The notes under the pieces are model-generated. The model saw only the letters and a program-made list of their open reading frames with translations, was not told the origin of the DNA and made no database searches. Shown here in pieces: positions 1 to 8,545 of a DNA stretch of 64,000 nt (positions are counted from its first letter, which is position 1; every line of letters begins with the position of its first letter). Where the stretch lies: the NCBI RefSeq assembly GCF_900116515.1, contig NZ_FPBA01000003.1, positions 62,001 to 126,000 of the forward strand, written 5' to 3'. Made by a program: the position numbers and the translations under genes. Source of the stretch: Geodermatophilus amargosae. Lineage in GTDB: Bacteria; Actinomycetota; Actinomycetes; Mycobacteriales; Geodermatophilaceae.

Positions 1-504
1 GGCGCCGGGTCGATCGGCCTGCAGTTCGGCAAGACGGTGCAGGTCTTCGCGATCGTCCTGGTGCCGGTGGCCCTGGGCATGCTCGTGCGGCGCTCGGCCC
101 CGGCCTTCGCCGACCGCATGGACCGGCCGGTGCGGGTGCTCTCGGCCCTCGTGCTGGCGCTGGTGATCGCCGGGACGGTCGTCGCCGAGCGGGAGAACGT
201 GACCGGGTACCTGCGCGAGGTCGGGCTGGTCGCCCTCGCGTTCTGCGCGCTCAGCCTGCTGATCGGCTTCGCCGTGCCGCGCGCGCTCGGCATCGGCCAC
301 CGGCAGGCGGTCGCGTGCGCCTTCGAGATCGGCGTGCACAACAGCACGCTGGCCATCGCGGTGGCGATCAGCGTCCTCGGGAGCGTGGAGCTCGCCGTCC
401 CCGCGGCGGTCTACGGCGTGCTGATGTTCCCGGTGGCCGCACTCGTGGGCTGGGTGATCACCCGGTCGTCCCGGTCGCGGGCGCCGGAGCGCGTCGCGTC
501 CTGA
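1..504 (+). CDS. bile acid:sodium symporter family protein, C-terminal part (runs off left edge)
   Basis: The frame is open from base 1, so the gene begins outside the window; 167 residues are visible. The segment is almost wholly hydrophobic, with about five membrane helices, and has the BASS-family style of C-terminal half, including the stretch FEIGVHNSTLAIAVAIS, where a conserved Glu/Asn/Ser region lines the substrate and sodium path in this fold. Members carry bile acids, pantoate, pyruvate or other organic anions with sodium; the substrate cannot be told here. It ends at TGA 502-504 after a short basic tail. The last 94 bases overlap the convergent P-type ATPase frame. I am confident of the family, not of the substrate. 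Confidence 0.8.
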   Translation, partial: GAGSIGLQFGKTVQVFAIVLVPVALGMLVRRSAPAFADRMDRPVRVLSALVLALVIAGTVVAERENVTGYLREVGLVALAFCALSLLIGFAVPRALGIGHRQAVACAFEIGVHNSTLAIAVAISVLGSVELAVPAAVYGVLMFPVAALVGWVITRSSRSRAPERVAS

Positions 505-3500
505 TCCGCCCACCGGCGGTACAGCCCGGGGACGACCTCCGCGCCGGCGGTGCCGGCCGCGGCCCAGCCCAGGACGACCAGCCACGCCAGCGGGTCCAGC
601 GGGGTGCAGCCGAAGAACCGGCTCAGCCCGGGGGTCTGCACGACGACGGCCAGCGCGGCCAGTGACCCGGCCGCGGTGACCAGCACCAGTGGGCTGCGGC
701 GCCCGGCCCAGGCGGTCTGCCCGAGCTGCGTGGCGATGAGGGCCGCCAGCCCCATCGTGCTGGCCCGGCGGCGCGGCCCGGACACCCGCCCGGTGGCCCA
801 CGCGCCCGTCGCGCCGGCGGTGGTCGCGACGCCGCGGACGGCGACCATGCGGTGGACCGCCTCCGTGAAGCCGCGGTACGGACCGGCGAGCAGCGCGGCC
901 TCGAGCGGGTGCCCGCTCAGCGGTCCTCCGTCCGAGGCCGGGGCGGCCGCCCCCGGCCGGGCGACGGCGACGGCCAGCGCCGGGAACATGTCGGTGAGCA
1001 GGTTGACCAGCAGCAGTTGCCGGGTGCCCAGCGGTGCGCGTCCGCCGAACGCGGTGCCCAGCACGGTGAAGGCGACCTCGCCGGCGTTGCCCCCGACGAG
1101 GATGGCGACGGCGTCCCGCACGCGGGACCACAGCGCGCGGCCCTCGGCCACGGCGTCGACCAGCCGGGTCAGGTCGAGGTCGGTGATCACCAGGTCGGCC
1201 GCGCTGCGGGCCGCGGGCGACTCCGCCCCGGCCACGCCGACCCCGACGTCGGCGAGCCGGATCGCGGCGGCGTCGTTGACGCCGTCGCCGGTCATGGCCA
1301 GCGTGGCGCCGGCGCGGCGCAGCGCCGACACCAGGAGCACCTTGTGCTCGGGGGTCAGCCGGGCGAACACCGCCGTCTCCTGCACCAGACGGGTGCGCTC
1401 GGCGTCCGACGCCCGCGCCAGCCGGGCGCCGGTCACCACCCGGTCGGCGTCGGGGACACCGGCCTGCGCGGCGATGGCCGCGGCGGTCTCGGGGTGGTCA
1501 CCGGTGGCCACCAGCACCCGGACGCCCGCCGCGCCGAGCTGCTCGACCGCCGCCGCCGAGGACGCGCGCACGGTGTCGGCCAGCCCCACCAGGCCGCGCA
1601 GGGTCAGCCCCGTCGCCGCCGCCTCGAGGTCCTCCGGCCGCTGCGGCACCTCCCGGTCGGCCACGGCCAGCACCCGCAGCCCCTCGCAGGCCAGCTCCCG
1701 CACGCGGCCGGCGGCGTCGCCCGCGTCGGTGCACAGCCGCAGCACGACCTCCGGCGCGCCCTTGACCACGAGCCGGCCCTCGCGGAGGGCCGCCGAGAAG
1801 CCGCGCCCGGTCGCGAACGGGACGGAGGCCTCGGGCTCCCCTGCGCAGCCCACGCCGCGGTCGCCGGCGGCGGCCGCGACGGCGCGGTCGGTCTCGTGCG
1901 CGTCGGTGTCGCCGGCGCCCACCCCGGCCGCCGCCAGGCGGAGCAGGCCGTCCTCGTCGTCGCCGCCGTCCCCGAGCGGCAGCAGCCGCACCACCTGCAG
2001 CCGGTTCTCCGTCAGCGTGCCGGTCTTGTCGAAGCAGACGGTGTCCACCCGGCCGAGCGCCTCGAGGACGCGGGCGCTGCGCACCACCGCCCCGCGCCGC
2101 GACAACCGCCGCGCCGCGGCCTGCTGGGCGACGGTGGCCACCAGCGGCAACCCCTCGGGCACGGCCGCGACCGCGACGGCGACGCCCGCGCTGACCGCCT
2201 CCCGCAGCGGCCGCCGCCACACGACCCCGAGCGCGGTCACCGCACCACCGCCGGCCAGCGTCAGCGGCAGCACCGAGCGGGTCAGCTCGGCCAGTCGGGC
2301 CTGGACGCCGGCCGGCGGTGCCCCGCGCCCGGCCGCACGGGTCGCCCGCCCGGCCTGCGTGGCCGACCCGACGGCCACGACGACGGCGCGCCCGGTGCCG
2401 GCGACCACGGTCGTCCCGTCGAAGAGCATGCAGCGCCGGTCGGCGACCTCGGCGCCCGGCGTCGCGGCCGGGGACTTGGCCACCGCGAGCGACTCGCCGG
2501 TCAGGCTCGACTCGTCGACCTCGAGGTCCTCGGCCGCCAGCAGCCGCGCGTCGGCGGTCACCACGTCGCCGGACCCGACGAGGACCACGTCGCCCACGCG
2601 CAGTGCGCCGGCCGGGACCTCCTCGGAGCCGCCGTCGGTCTCCCGGCGGACGCAGGCGTCCTGCTCGAGCAGCAGCGACTCCAGAGCCGTCTCCGCGCGC
2701 ATCCGCTGGGCGGCGCCGAGCAGCGCGTTGCCCACGGTGACCCCGCCGACCAGGAACGCGTCCGCGGTCTCGCCCAGCACCGCGGTGGCGCCGGCGCCGG
2801 CGCCGAGGACGGGGGTGAGCGGGTCGGCGAGCTCGGCGGCGACGGTGCGCGCGAACCGGGCCGGCACCCGGACCGCGGCCACGCCGGTCCCCCGCCGCCA
2901 CGCCCGCTCCAGCGGCCCCGGCGGGGAGTCGTCGGCCCGGGGCAGCTCCGCCAGCCGGCGCAGGACGTCGTCGGGGTCGAGCGCGTGCCACGGCGTGTGG
3001 ACCGACGGGGCGGGCGGCGGCCGGCGCGCGGCGCGGACGGCCGTCCAGGTGCCGTCGACGATCGTCACGACCGTCGCCGTCTTGCCCGGTGCGGTCGCCC
3101 GGCGCTGGCCGGCGCTCGCCGAGCCGACGGCGGCGAGCAGGCTGCCCAGGACGTTGGCGGTCAGCGCGCTCTGCACCGACCGGCGGGCGACCGCGCGCGC
3201 GTCGGACACGGCCCGGACCACCCGGCAGGCGTCGGCCAGGCCCGGCCCGGTCACCAGGTCGGCGGCCCAGGCGGGCGCCCGGCCCGGGCGCACCGGCGCC
3301 ACGGCGACGTCGGCGGCCAGCAGCGCGGCGGGGCCGGCGGCCGCGACGAGCAGCACCCCGCGCCCGTCGGCCTGCTGCCGGCGGACGACGTCGGCCGGCG
3401 ACTCGTCCGCGGGCGCGACCTCCTCGGCGATCCCGGCGATCTCGCGGGTCCCGGCGTGCTCGGTGAGGACCAGCCGTGCGCCGGTGCCGACGGCGGTGGT

Positions 3501-5024
3501 CAGGAGCGCCTCGGCGTGCGGGTCGAGCTCCGGGGCGACCAGGACGGTGCCCACGCGCCGGCGCCCGGCGTACAGCGTCCGCAGCGACGCTCCCGGCGCG
3601 TCCGGGGCCTCGCGCGGGTCGCCGAGCCGGGTCCCGTCCGCGCTGTCCCCGGTGGCGAGCAGCCGGGCAGCGGTGGTCCAGACGGCGGCGACGTCCCACC
3701 CCTCCGCCTCGGCATCGGCCTCGAGCACCACCGGCGGACCGGTGCACAGCGCCGCGCCGTCGACGACCACGCAGTCGACGCGGTCGAGACGCCGGTAGGC
3801 CGCGCCGTCGAGGGGCAGGACGCCCGTGCGGCACATCTGCAGGTCCAGCGTGGCGGCGAAGGACTCCCGGCCCTGGAGGGCGGCCCTGGGCGAGAGCGCC
3901 TTGACCAGGTCGGCGGCGCGGCCCGGCCGGCCGGTGAGGGCGAGGACGGTCAGCACGGCGGCCGTCGTCGTCGGGCCCAGGCGGGAGCGGTAGCGGTCCA
4001 CCCTGCCGGGCGGGAGCGGAACGGGCCGCTCCCCCGCGTCGGCGGCGGGACGGGTGTCCTCGGGCTCGATCCCGTCCGGCTCGGGCCGGCACAGCTCCTC
4101 CTCGCGCAGCCGCCACGCCTGGCGGCGCGCCCGCACCTCGAGCACGTGCTGCAGCGAGGCCACCGCGTTGAGCGCGGGGACCGTCGGGCTCTTCGTCGCG
4201 GAGTGCAGGACCGCCGAGAGCCCCTCGAGGGCCAGGCGGGCACCGAACCGGCCGACCCGGCGGGTGAGCAGCTCGGTGATCCAGTCCTGCGTGTCGAGCA
4301 GGACGACCGCGAGCGTGGCGTGCCGCGACAGGGCCGGCACCGGCAGTGCCCGGGCGCCGAGGGCCGCCGCGACGCCCAGCGCGTCCACCGCCAGCGTGGT
4401 CGCCGCGGCCAGCAGGGGCTCGAGATCGGCGGGGTGGTCGGCCGGCTCGGGCAGGACGTCCCGGCGCTCGTCGGCGTCCTGCAGTGCGCGGACGGTGGTG
4501 ACGACGTCGTCCACGCCCACCCGCCGCTCGTCGACGGCGACCAGCACCCGGCCGAGGACGTCGTTGACCGTGGCCCACCTGACGCCCTCGAGGCCCTCGA
4601 GTCGCCGGCGCAGCGACCGGCTCGCGTCGGACGGCGCGCCGGGTGCGCACTCGGGGAGCTCCACCTGCACCAGGCCGGAGTCCGCCCACACCCGCGGCGT
4701 GTGCCGGTCGCCCTCCGGCTCGAACATGCCGGTGGCGACCCGCGCGAACTCCCGGAGCCGGCCGGTGGGCAGCGGGTCCGCCCCGGTCAGCAGCGTGCCG
4801 GCGGCGCGGATCCCGGAGACGGCGCCCTGGGCGAGGTCGACCGGCCGGCCGGCGACCCGGGAGGTCAGCCCCTCCGCCGTCCGCACCGCGGCCCGGGTCG
4901 AGGCGCCGAGCAGGCCGGCGGTGACCAGGGCCGGCGTGGCGGCGGCCTGCACCCCCGCGCCCGCGAGCCGGACCACGTCGGACAGTGCGCGCCGGGCGGT
5001 GGGGGCCCGGTGGAGCACGCTCAC
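411..5024 (-). CDS. large cation-translocating P-type ATPase (CtpH/CtpI-like)
   Basis: This encodes about 1537 residues, twice the length of a normal P-type ATPase and matching the long actinobacterial CtpH/CtpI class. The N-terminal half holds a degenerate heavy-metal-associated-like segment (around residues 110-190) without a CxxC metal site, then a long region of unknown role. The C-terminal half is a full pump: actuator TGES near residue 842, PEGLP near 955 (typical of P2-type calcium-like pumps), the phosphorylated aspartate in DKTGTLTE near 997, and GDGVNDAAA near 1243. I chose GTG at 5024, because the frame upstream loses coding character (Ser/Pro/Arg-rich) although it stays open to 5399. 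The ion is unknown. The last 94 bases overlap the convergent symporter. Confidence 0.88.
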   Translation of the reverse strand: MSVLHRAPTARRALSDVVRLAGAGVQAAATPALVTAGLLGASTRAAVRTAEGLTSRVAGRPVDLAQGAVSGIRAAGTLLTGADPLPTGRLREFARVATGMFEPEGDRHTPRVWADSGLVQVELPECAPGAPSDASRSLRRRLEGLEGVRWATVNDVLGRVLVAVDERRVGVDDVVTTVRALQDADERRDVLPEPADHPADLEPLLAAATTLAVDALGVAAALGARALPVPALSRHATLAVVLLDTQDWITELLTRRVGRFGARLALEGLSAVLHSATKSPTVPALNAVASLQHVLEVRARRQAWRLREEELCRPEPDGIEPEDTRPAADAGERPVPLPPGRVDRYRSRLGPTTTAAVLTVLALTGRPGRAADLVKALSPRAALQGRESFAATLDLQMCRTGVLPLDGAAYRRLDRVDCVVVDGAALCTGPPVVLEADAEAEGWDVAAVWTTAARLLATGDSADGTRLGDPREAPDAPGASLRTLYAGRRRVGTVLVAPELDPHAEALLTTAVGTGARLVLTEHAGTREIAGIAEEVAPADESPADVVRRQQADGRGVLLVAAAGPAALLAADVAVAPVRPGRAPAWAADLVTGPGLADACRVVRAVSDARAVARRSVQSALTANVLGSLLAAVGSASAGQRRATAPGKTATVVTIVDGTWTAVRAARRPPPAPSVHTPWHALDPDDVLRRLAELPRADDSPPGPLERAWRRGTGVAAVRVPARFARTVAAELADPLTPVLGAGAGATAVLGETADAFLVGGVTVGNALLGAAQRMRAETALESLLLEQDACVRRETDGGSEEVPAGALRVGDVVLVGSGDVVTADARLLAAEDLEVDESSLTGESLAVAKSPAATPGAEVADRRCMLFDGTTVVAGTGRAVVVAVGSATQAGRATRAAGRGAPPAGVQARLAELTRSVLPLTLAGGGAVTALGVVWRRPLREAVSAGVAVAVAAVPEGLPLVATVAQQAAARRLSRRGAVVRSARVLEALGRVDTVCFDKTGTLTENRLQVVRLLPLGDGGDDEDGLLRLAAAGVGAGDTDAHETDRAVAAAAGDRGVGCAGEPEASVPFATGRGFSAALREGRLVVKGAPEVVLRLCTDAGDAAGRVRELACEGLRVLAVADREVPQRPEDLEAAATGLTLRGLVGLADTVRASSAAAVEQLGAAGVRVLVATGDHPETAAAIAAQAGVPDADRVVTGARLARASDAERTRLVQETAVFARLTPEHKVLLVSALRRAGATLAMTGDGVNDAAAIRLADVGVGVAGAESPAARSAADLVITDLDLTRLVDAVAEGRALWSRVRDAVAILVGGNAGEVAFTVLGTAFGGRAPLGTRQLLLVNLLTDMFPALAVAVARPGAAAPASDGGPLSGHPLEAALLAGPYRGFTEAVHRMVAVRGVATTAGATGAWATGRVSGPRRRASTMGLAALIATQLGQTAWAGRRSPLVLVTAAGSLAALAVVVQTPGLSRFFGCTPLDPLAWLVVLGWAAAGTAGAEVVPGLYRRWADQDATRSGARDRDDRVITQPTSAATGNISTP

Positions 5025-5187
5025 CGGGCACTCACCCGCCCGCGCGCCGCCTGTCGTCCGCTCATCGTCCGCCCCCTGCGACAGAGACCTCAAGCGTGCA
5101 CCGAGACGCGATCGTCCGCATCCCCGTGTCCCGCCGCGTGCGGACCGGGGACGCCCCCCGCCGGCCGAGCGGGGCCCCGGGCCGGGC

Positions 5188-6078
5188 TCAGGACCGGTGC
5201 CTCCCGGCGGCGACGACGGCCGGCGCCCACCGGATCCCGGCCGCGCCGGTGAGGACGACGGCGGCCGCGACGGCGACGAACGCCCAGGCCACCGGCCGGT
5301 CCCAGGCCACCGTGTCGCGGTGCCAGGCGACGACGGCGAGCACGAGGACGCCGAAGACGGTGTAGGCGACCGCCGCGGTGCGCAGCCGCTCGAGGTCACC
5401 GGCCAGCGCGGCCAGGGCGGTCGCGACCCCGAACGCGACGAGCCACGCGCCCACCACGCGCGCGGTGAGCGGGGTCAGCGTCCAGGGCCACAGCGTCTCC
5501 GCCGCCGTGGGGACGACCGACACCGCCGCGCCCACGCCGAGCAGCACCACCGACTCCGCGCCGAGCGCCAGCCGGAGGGACACCGGCACCGGACAGCGCC
5601 GCGGCGGATCGGTGCCGGGCGCCCGCTCCTGCAGGGCGAGGAGCACCAGCATCGCCAGCGGGATGACGACGTAGACGCCGGTCCAGAACCAGGCGGCGGC
5701 GCGGGCGAGCAGCGGCGCCGCGGCGAACTCCTCCTGGAAGTGGAAGCGGTCGATGTGCACCAGCGTGGCCACGAGGGTGAGCAGCGTGAACACCAGGATG
5801 GTCAGCACCGGCACGCGGCTGTTCGCCCACACCGGGTCCCGCAGGGAGAGGACGACCAGCGTGCACCCGGCGGCGTAGCCCGCGCCGAGGAAGGCCGCGG
5901 TCAGCGGCGGCTGGATCGTCCAGGCGAACACCTGGCTCGTGCGGCCGGGCTGGAGCAGCAGCGCGCCCACGGCGAGGGCGGTGAGGACGCTGAAGGCCAG
6001 CAGCAGCACCCGCATGGCCGGGCGGAGCTCACGGGACCGGCCCGTCGAGGGGCGCACGGTCGTGGAGACAGGGTCCAC
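5188..6078 (-). CDS. multi-spanning membrane protein of unknown function
   Basis: A 296-residue protein with about eight hydrophobic helices and short loops, starting after a brief basic N-terminus. The start chosen is GTG at 6078, because a GGAGGT ribosome-binding site lies 5 bases upstream; the frame is open further but has no coding character there. A loop with the sequence HIDRFHFQEEF follows the third helix and could be functional. I do not recognise a named family. It lies 163 bases upstream of the P-type ATPase on the same strand, so the two may share transcription, but the gap leaves room for a separate ATPase promoter. Confidence 0.7.
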   Translation of the reverse strand: MDPVSTTVRPSTGRSRELRPAMRVLLLAFSVLTALAVGALLLQPGRTSQVFAWTIQPPLTAAFLGAGYAAGCTLVVLSLRDPVWANSRVPVLTILVFTLLTLVATLVHIDRFHFQEEFAAAPLLARAAAWFWTGVYVVIPLAMLVLLALQERAPGTDPPRRCPVPVSLRLALGAESVVLLGVGAAVSVVPTAAETLWPWTLTPLTARVVGAWLVAFGVATALAALAGDLERLRTAAVAYTVFGVLVLAVVAWHRDTVAWDRPVAWAFVAVAAAVVLTGAAGIRWAPAVVAAGRHRS

Positions 6079-6306
6079 CGGAGACCTCCGACGTCGGCTC
6101 GTCCCCGTGCGCGCCCATCGAAGCACCGGAGCGCGGCCGTGTCACCGGACTTCGGGCCCGGTCGCCCGGACCGCGGCAGTGGTGGAGCACACGGGGCGGT
6201 TCACCTCCCGTTCAGGTGTCCGTCGCCGTCCTGCAACGGCCCGCGGGGAGCGTGGAACCCGGCCGCGACGACGACGTCCCCACATCCCGATCCACCTGGA
6301 GACGCC

Positions 6307-6480
6307 ATGACTCCCCCCGCCATGACTCCCCCCGCCACGACCGCCTCCGCCACGACCACCGCCGGTCGTCCCCCCGCGCTCGCCACCCGTGCCCGCACCT
6401 GGCTGCGCCGCTTCGACGCCTACACGCTCGAGGTCTTCAACCCCGGCCGGCCCTACCGGCCGCGCCCCGACCGGGGCTGA
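6307..6480 (+). CDS. small hypothetical protein, 57 residues
   Basis: A short frame from ATG to TGA. The first part is a low-complexity Met/Thr/Pro/Ala stretch encoded by an imperfect direct repeat (two copies of a 15-base unit, 6307-6336). The second half has more normal composition, RTWLRRFDAYTLEVFNPGR, ending in a basic tail. A weak GGAGA lies 7 bases upstream of the ATG. It converges on the TetR gene, and a strong hairpin separates the two. Compositional evidence only; no family recognised. Confidence 0.45.
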   Translation: MTPPAMTPPATTASATTTAGRPPALATRARTWLRRFDAYTLEVFNPGRPYRPRPDRG

Positions 6481-6486
6481 CCCGTC

Positions 6487-6519
6487 CTGCGCGCCCGCCC
6501 GTCACGGGCGGGCGCGCAG
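6487..6519. terminator. perfect 15-bp hairpin shared by two convergent genes; TetR stop codon is the loop
   Basis: The arms 6487-6501 and 6505-6519 pair perfectly over 15 bp, and the 3-base loop (6502-6504) is the TGA stop of the minus-strand TetR gene. It starts 6 bases after the stop of the plus-strand small gene. There is no T tract, as usual in high-GC actinobacteria. It could stop transcription from both sides. Confidence 0.75.
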
Positions 6520-7101
6520 GCCCTCGAACGCGGTGGCGACCAGCGCGTCGGCCAGCGCGTCGGCGGACAGGGCACCACCGGGCCGGAACCACTCGGTCAG
6601 CGAGTTCACCGTGCCGAACAGCAGCCGGCTGGTGACGGCGGGGTCGACGTCGGGGCGGACGTCGCCCTCCTCCTCGGCGGCGCGCACGAGGTCGGTGACG
6701 ATCCGGTCGAACTCGCGCCGGCGGGCGAGCGCGGCCTCCTCGACCGGGGAGTTGCCGCGCACCCGCAGCAGCAGCGTGACGAACGGCAGCTCGGCGGCCA
6801 GGACCCGGACCGAGCCGCGGACCACGTGCTCGAGCCGGTCGATCGCGCGGCCGGTGACCGCCTGCGGCTCCTCGGTGACGGCGAACAGGGCGTCCAGCGC
6901 CCGGTCCAGCGCCAGGCGCAGCAGCTCGACCTTGCCGGTGACGTGGTGGTAGATCGCCGACTTGGTGATCCCCAGCCGCGCGGCGAGCTCCTCCATGCTC
7001 GTGGCGTCGTAGCCCCGCTCGTTGAAGACCGCGACCGCGACGTCGAGGAGGGTGTCGAGCGAGTGCCCGGGCCGCCCGCGGCGGACGCGCGTCTCCGTCA
7101 C
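6502..7101 (-). CDS. paaR: TetR-family transcriptional regulator of the paa region (PaaR-like)
   Basis: A 199-residue TetR protein. The N-terminal helix-turn-helix spans roughly residues 15-60 (MEELAARLGITKSAIYHHVT), and the C-terminal part is a helical ligand domain. Its ATG overlaps the TGA of paaK by the 4 bases ATGA, so it is translationally coupled to paaK. Known actinobacterial PaaR proteins repress phenylacetate genes and are released by phenylacetyl-CoA; that role is inferred here from position and from the palindrome at 8509-8524. Its last codons form one arm of the terminator hairpin. The family is certain, the ligand is inference. Confidence 0.85.
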   Translation of the reverse strand: MTETRVRRGRPGHSLDTLLDVAVAVFNERGYDATSMEELAARLGITKSAIYHHVTGKVELLRLALDRALDALFAVTEEPQAVTGRAIDRLEHVVRGSVRVLAAELPFVTLLLRVRGNSPVEEAALARRREFDRIVTDLVRAAEEEGDVRPDVDPAVTSRLLFGTVNSLTEWFRPGGALSADALADALVATAFEGLRARP

Positions 7102-8429
7102 GCGCGCTCCCGCTTGTCGACCATCCGCTGCAGCTTGCCCATCGACCGCGGCAGCGTCTCCGGGTCGACGACCAGCACCTCGATGCTGGAGCCCACGGTG
7201 TCCTTGACGCCCCGGGCCACCTCCCGGGCGGCCTGCTCCCTGCGCTCGGGCGGGCAGTCCGGCCGGGCCTCGACGCGCACGACGAGGTGGTCGAGCCGGC
7301 CCCGCGTGCTCAGCTCCAGCGCGAAGTGCGGCGCCAGCCCCGGGGTGCGCAGCACGACCTCCTCGATCTGCGTCGGGAAGAGGTTCACGCCCCGCAGGAT
7401 GATCATGTCGTCGGTGCGTCCGGTGACCTTCTCCATCCGTCGCATGCCCGGCCGGGCGGTCCCGGGCAGGAGCCGGGTGAGGTCGCGGGTCCGGTAGCGG
7501 ACGACCGGCATGGCCTCCTTGGTCAGCGAGGTGAACACCAGCTCGCCGACCTCGCCCTCGGGCAGCACCTCACCGGTGACCGGGTCGATGACCTCCGGGT
7601 AGAAGTGGTCCTCCCAGACGTGCAGGCCGTCCTTGGTCTCCACGCACTCCTGCGCGACACCGGGGCCCATCACCTCCGACAGGCCGTAGATGTCGACGGC
7701 CTGGATGTCGAGTCGCTCCTCCATCTCCCGGCGCATCTGCTCCGTCCACGGCTCGGCGCCGAAGACGCCGATCTCGAGGCTGGACGCGCGCGGGTCGAGG
7801 CCCTGCTTCTCGAACTCGTCGATGACGGTGAGCATGTAGCTCGGCGTCACCATGATCACGCGGGGCTCGAAGTCGGTGATCAGCTGGACCTGCCGCGGCG
7901 TCATGCCACCGGAGACGGGGATGACGGTGCAGCCGAGCTTCTCCGCGCCGTAGTGCGCGCCGAGGCCGCCGGTGAACAGGCCGTAGCCGTAGGCGTTGTG
8001 CAGCCGGTCGCCCGGGCGCCCGCCGGCGGCGCGGATCGAGCGGGCCATGACGGTGGCCCAGGTGTCGATGTCGCGCTCGGTGTACCCGACGACGGTGGGC
8101 CGCCCGGTCGTGCCGCTGGAGGCGTGCACGCGGCGCACCCGGTCCTGCGGGACGGCGAACATGCCGAACGGGTAGTTGTCGCGCAGGTCGGCCTTGCTCG
8201 TCGTCGGGAAGCGGGCGAGGTCGGCCAGGTCCCGGCAGTCGTCGGGGTGCACGCCGGCGGTGTCGAAGGCCTGCCGGTAGTGCGGGACGTTCTCATAGGC
8301 GTGCCGCAGCGACTCCTGCAGGCGCTCGAGCTGCAGCGCACGCAACTCGTCGACCGACAGGCGCTCCGCCGGGTCGAGCGTGGCCGGGTCGGGGGCCTCG
8401 CCGAGCCGCCGCTGGTCCGTCGTCGTCAT
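7098..8429 (-). CDS. paaK: phenylacetate-CoA ligase
   Basis: A 443-residue AMP-forming enzyme that activates phenylacetate with ATP and CoA to phenylacetyl-CoA, the first step of the aerobic hybrid pathway. The AMP-binding motif SSGTTGRPT is near residue 100, and the C-terminal lid follows the TGRTDDMIILRG segment typical of PaaK. Full family length. It is divergent from paaABCDE across a 116-base gap holding a palindromic operator, and is followed by the coupled TetR gene. Confidence 0.95.
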   Translation of the reverse strand: MTTTDQRRLGEAPDPATLDPAERLSVDELRALQLERLQESLRHAYENVPHYRQAFDTAGVHPDDCRDLADLARFPTTSKADLRDNYPFGMFAVPQDRVRRVHASSGTTGRPTVVGYTERDIDTWATVMARSIRAAGGRPGDRLHNAYGYGLFTGGLGAHYGAEKLGCTVIPVSGGMTPRQVQLITDFEPRVIMVTPSYMLTVIDEFEKQGLDPRASSLEIGVFGAEPWTEQMRREMEERLDIQAVDIYGLSEVMGPGVAQECVETKDGLHVWEDHFYPEVIDPVTGEVLPEGEVGELVFTSLTKEAMPVVRYRTRDLTRLLPGTARPGMRRMEKVTGRTDDMIILRGVNLFPTQIEEVVLRTPGLAPHFALELSTRGRLDHLVVRVEARPDCPPERREQAAREVARGVKDTVGSSIEVLVVDPETLPRSMGKLQRMVDKRERA

Positions 8430-8508
8430 CTCGTGCCGTCCTCGTCGCTCGGCCGCCGCTTCCGCCGGCCGGCGCTTGTGCGCACCGGCGGCATGGGGAA
8501 CACTATTC

Positions 8509-8524
8509 CTGACCGGACGGTCAG
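8509..8524. promoter_or_regulatory. palindromic operator in the paaK/paaA divergent promoter (TetR/PaaR candidate)
   Basis: A perfect inverted repeat, CTGACCG-GA-CGGTCAG, centred between the divergent paaK and paaA starts. The core ACCGNNCGGT resembles, from memory, part of published PaaR sites in actinobacteria. An AT-richer TATTCCT just before it could be a -10 element, so binding would block the promoter. The cognate regulator is inferred to be the TetR protein at 6502-7101. Confidence 0.75.
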
Positions 8525-8545
8525 TAAACAGCCTGAGGAGACGCG

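Noticed and set aside
852..5252. Very long plus-strand open frame opposite the P-type ATPase
   Set aside because: Composition (Arg/Gly/Ala/His-rich, no domain) is that of antisense to a GC-rich gene; the opposite strand has clear P-type ATPase motifs.
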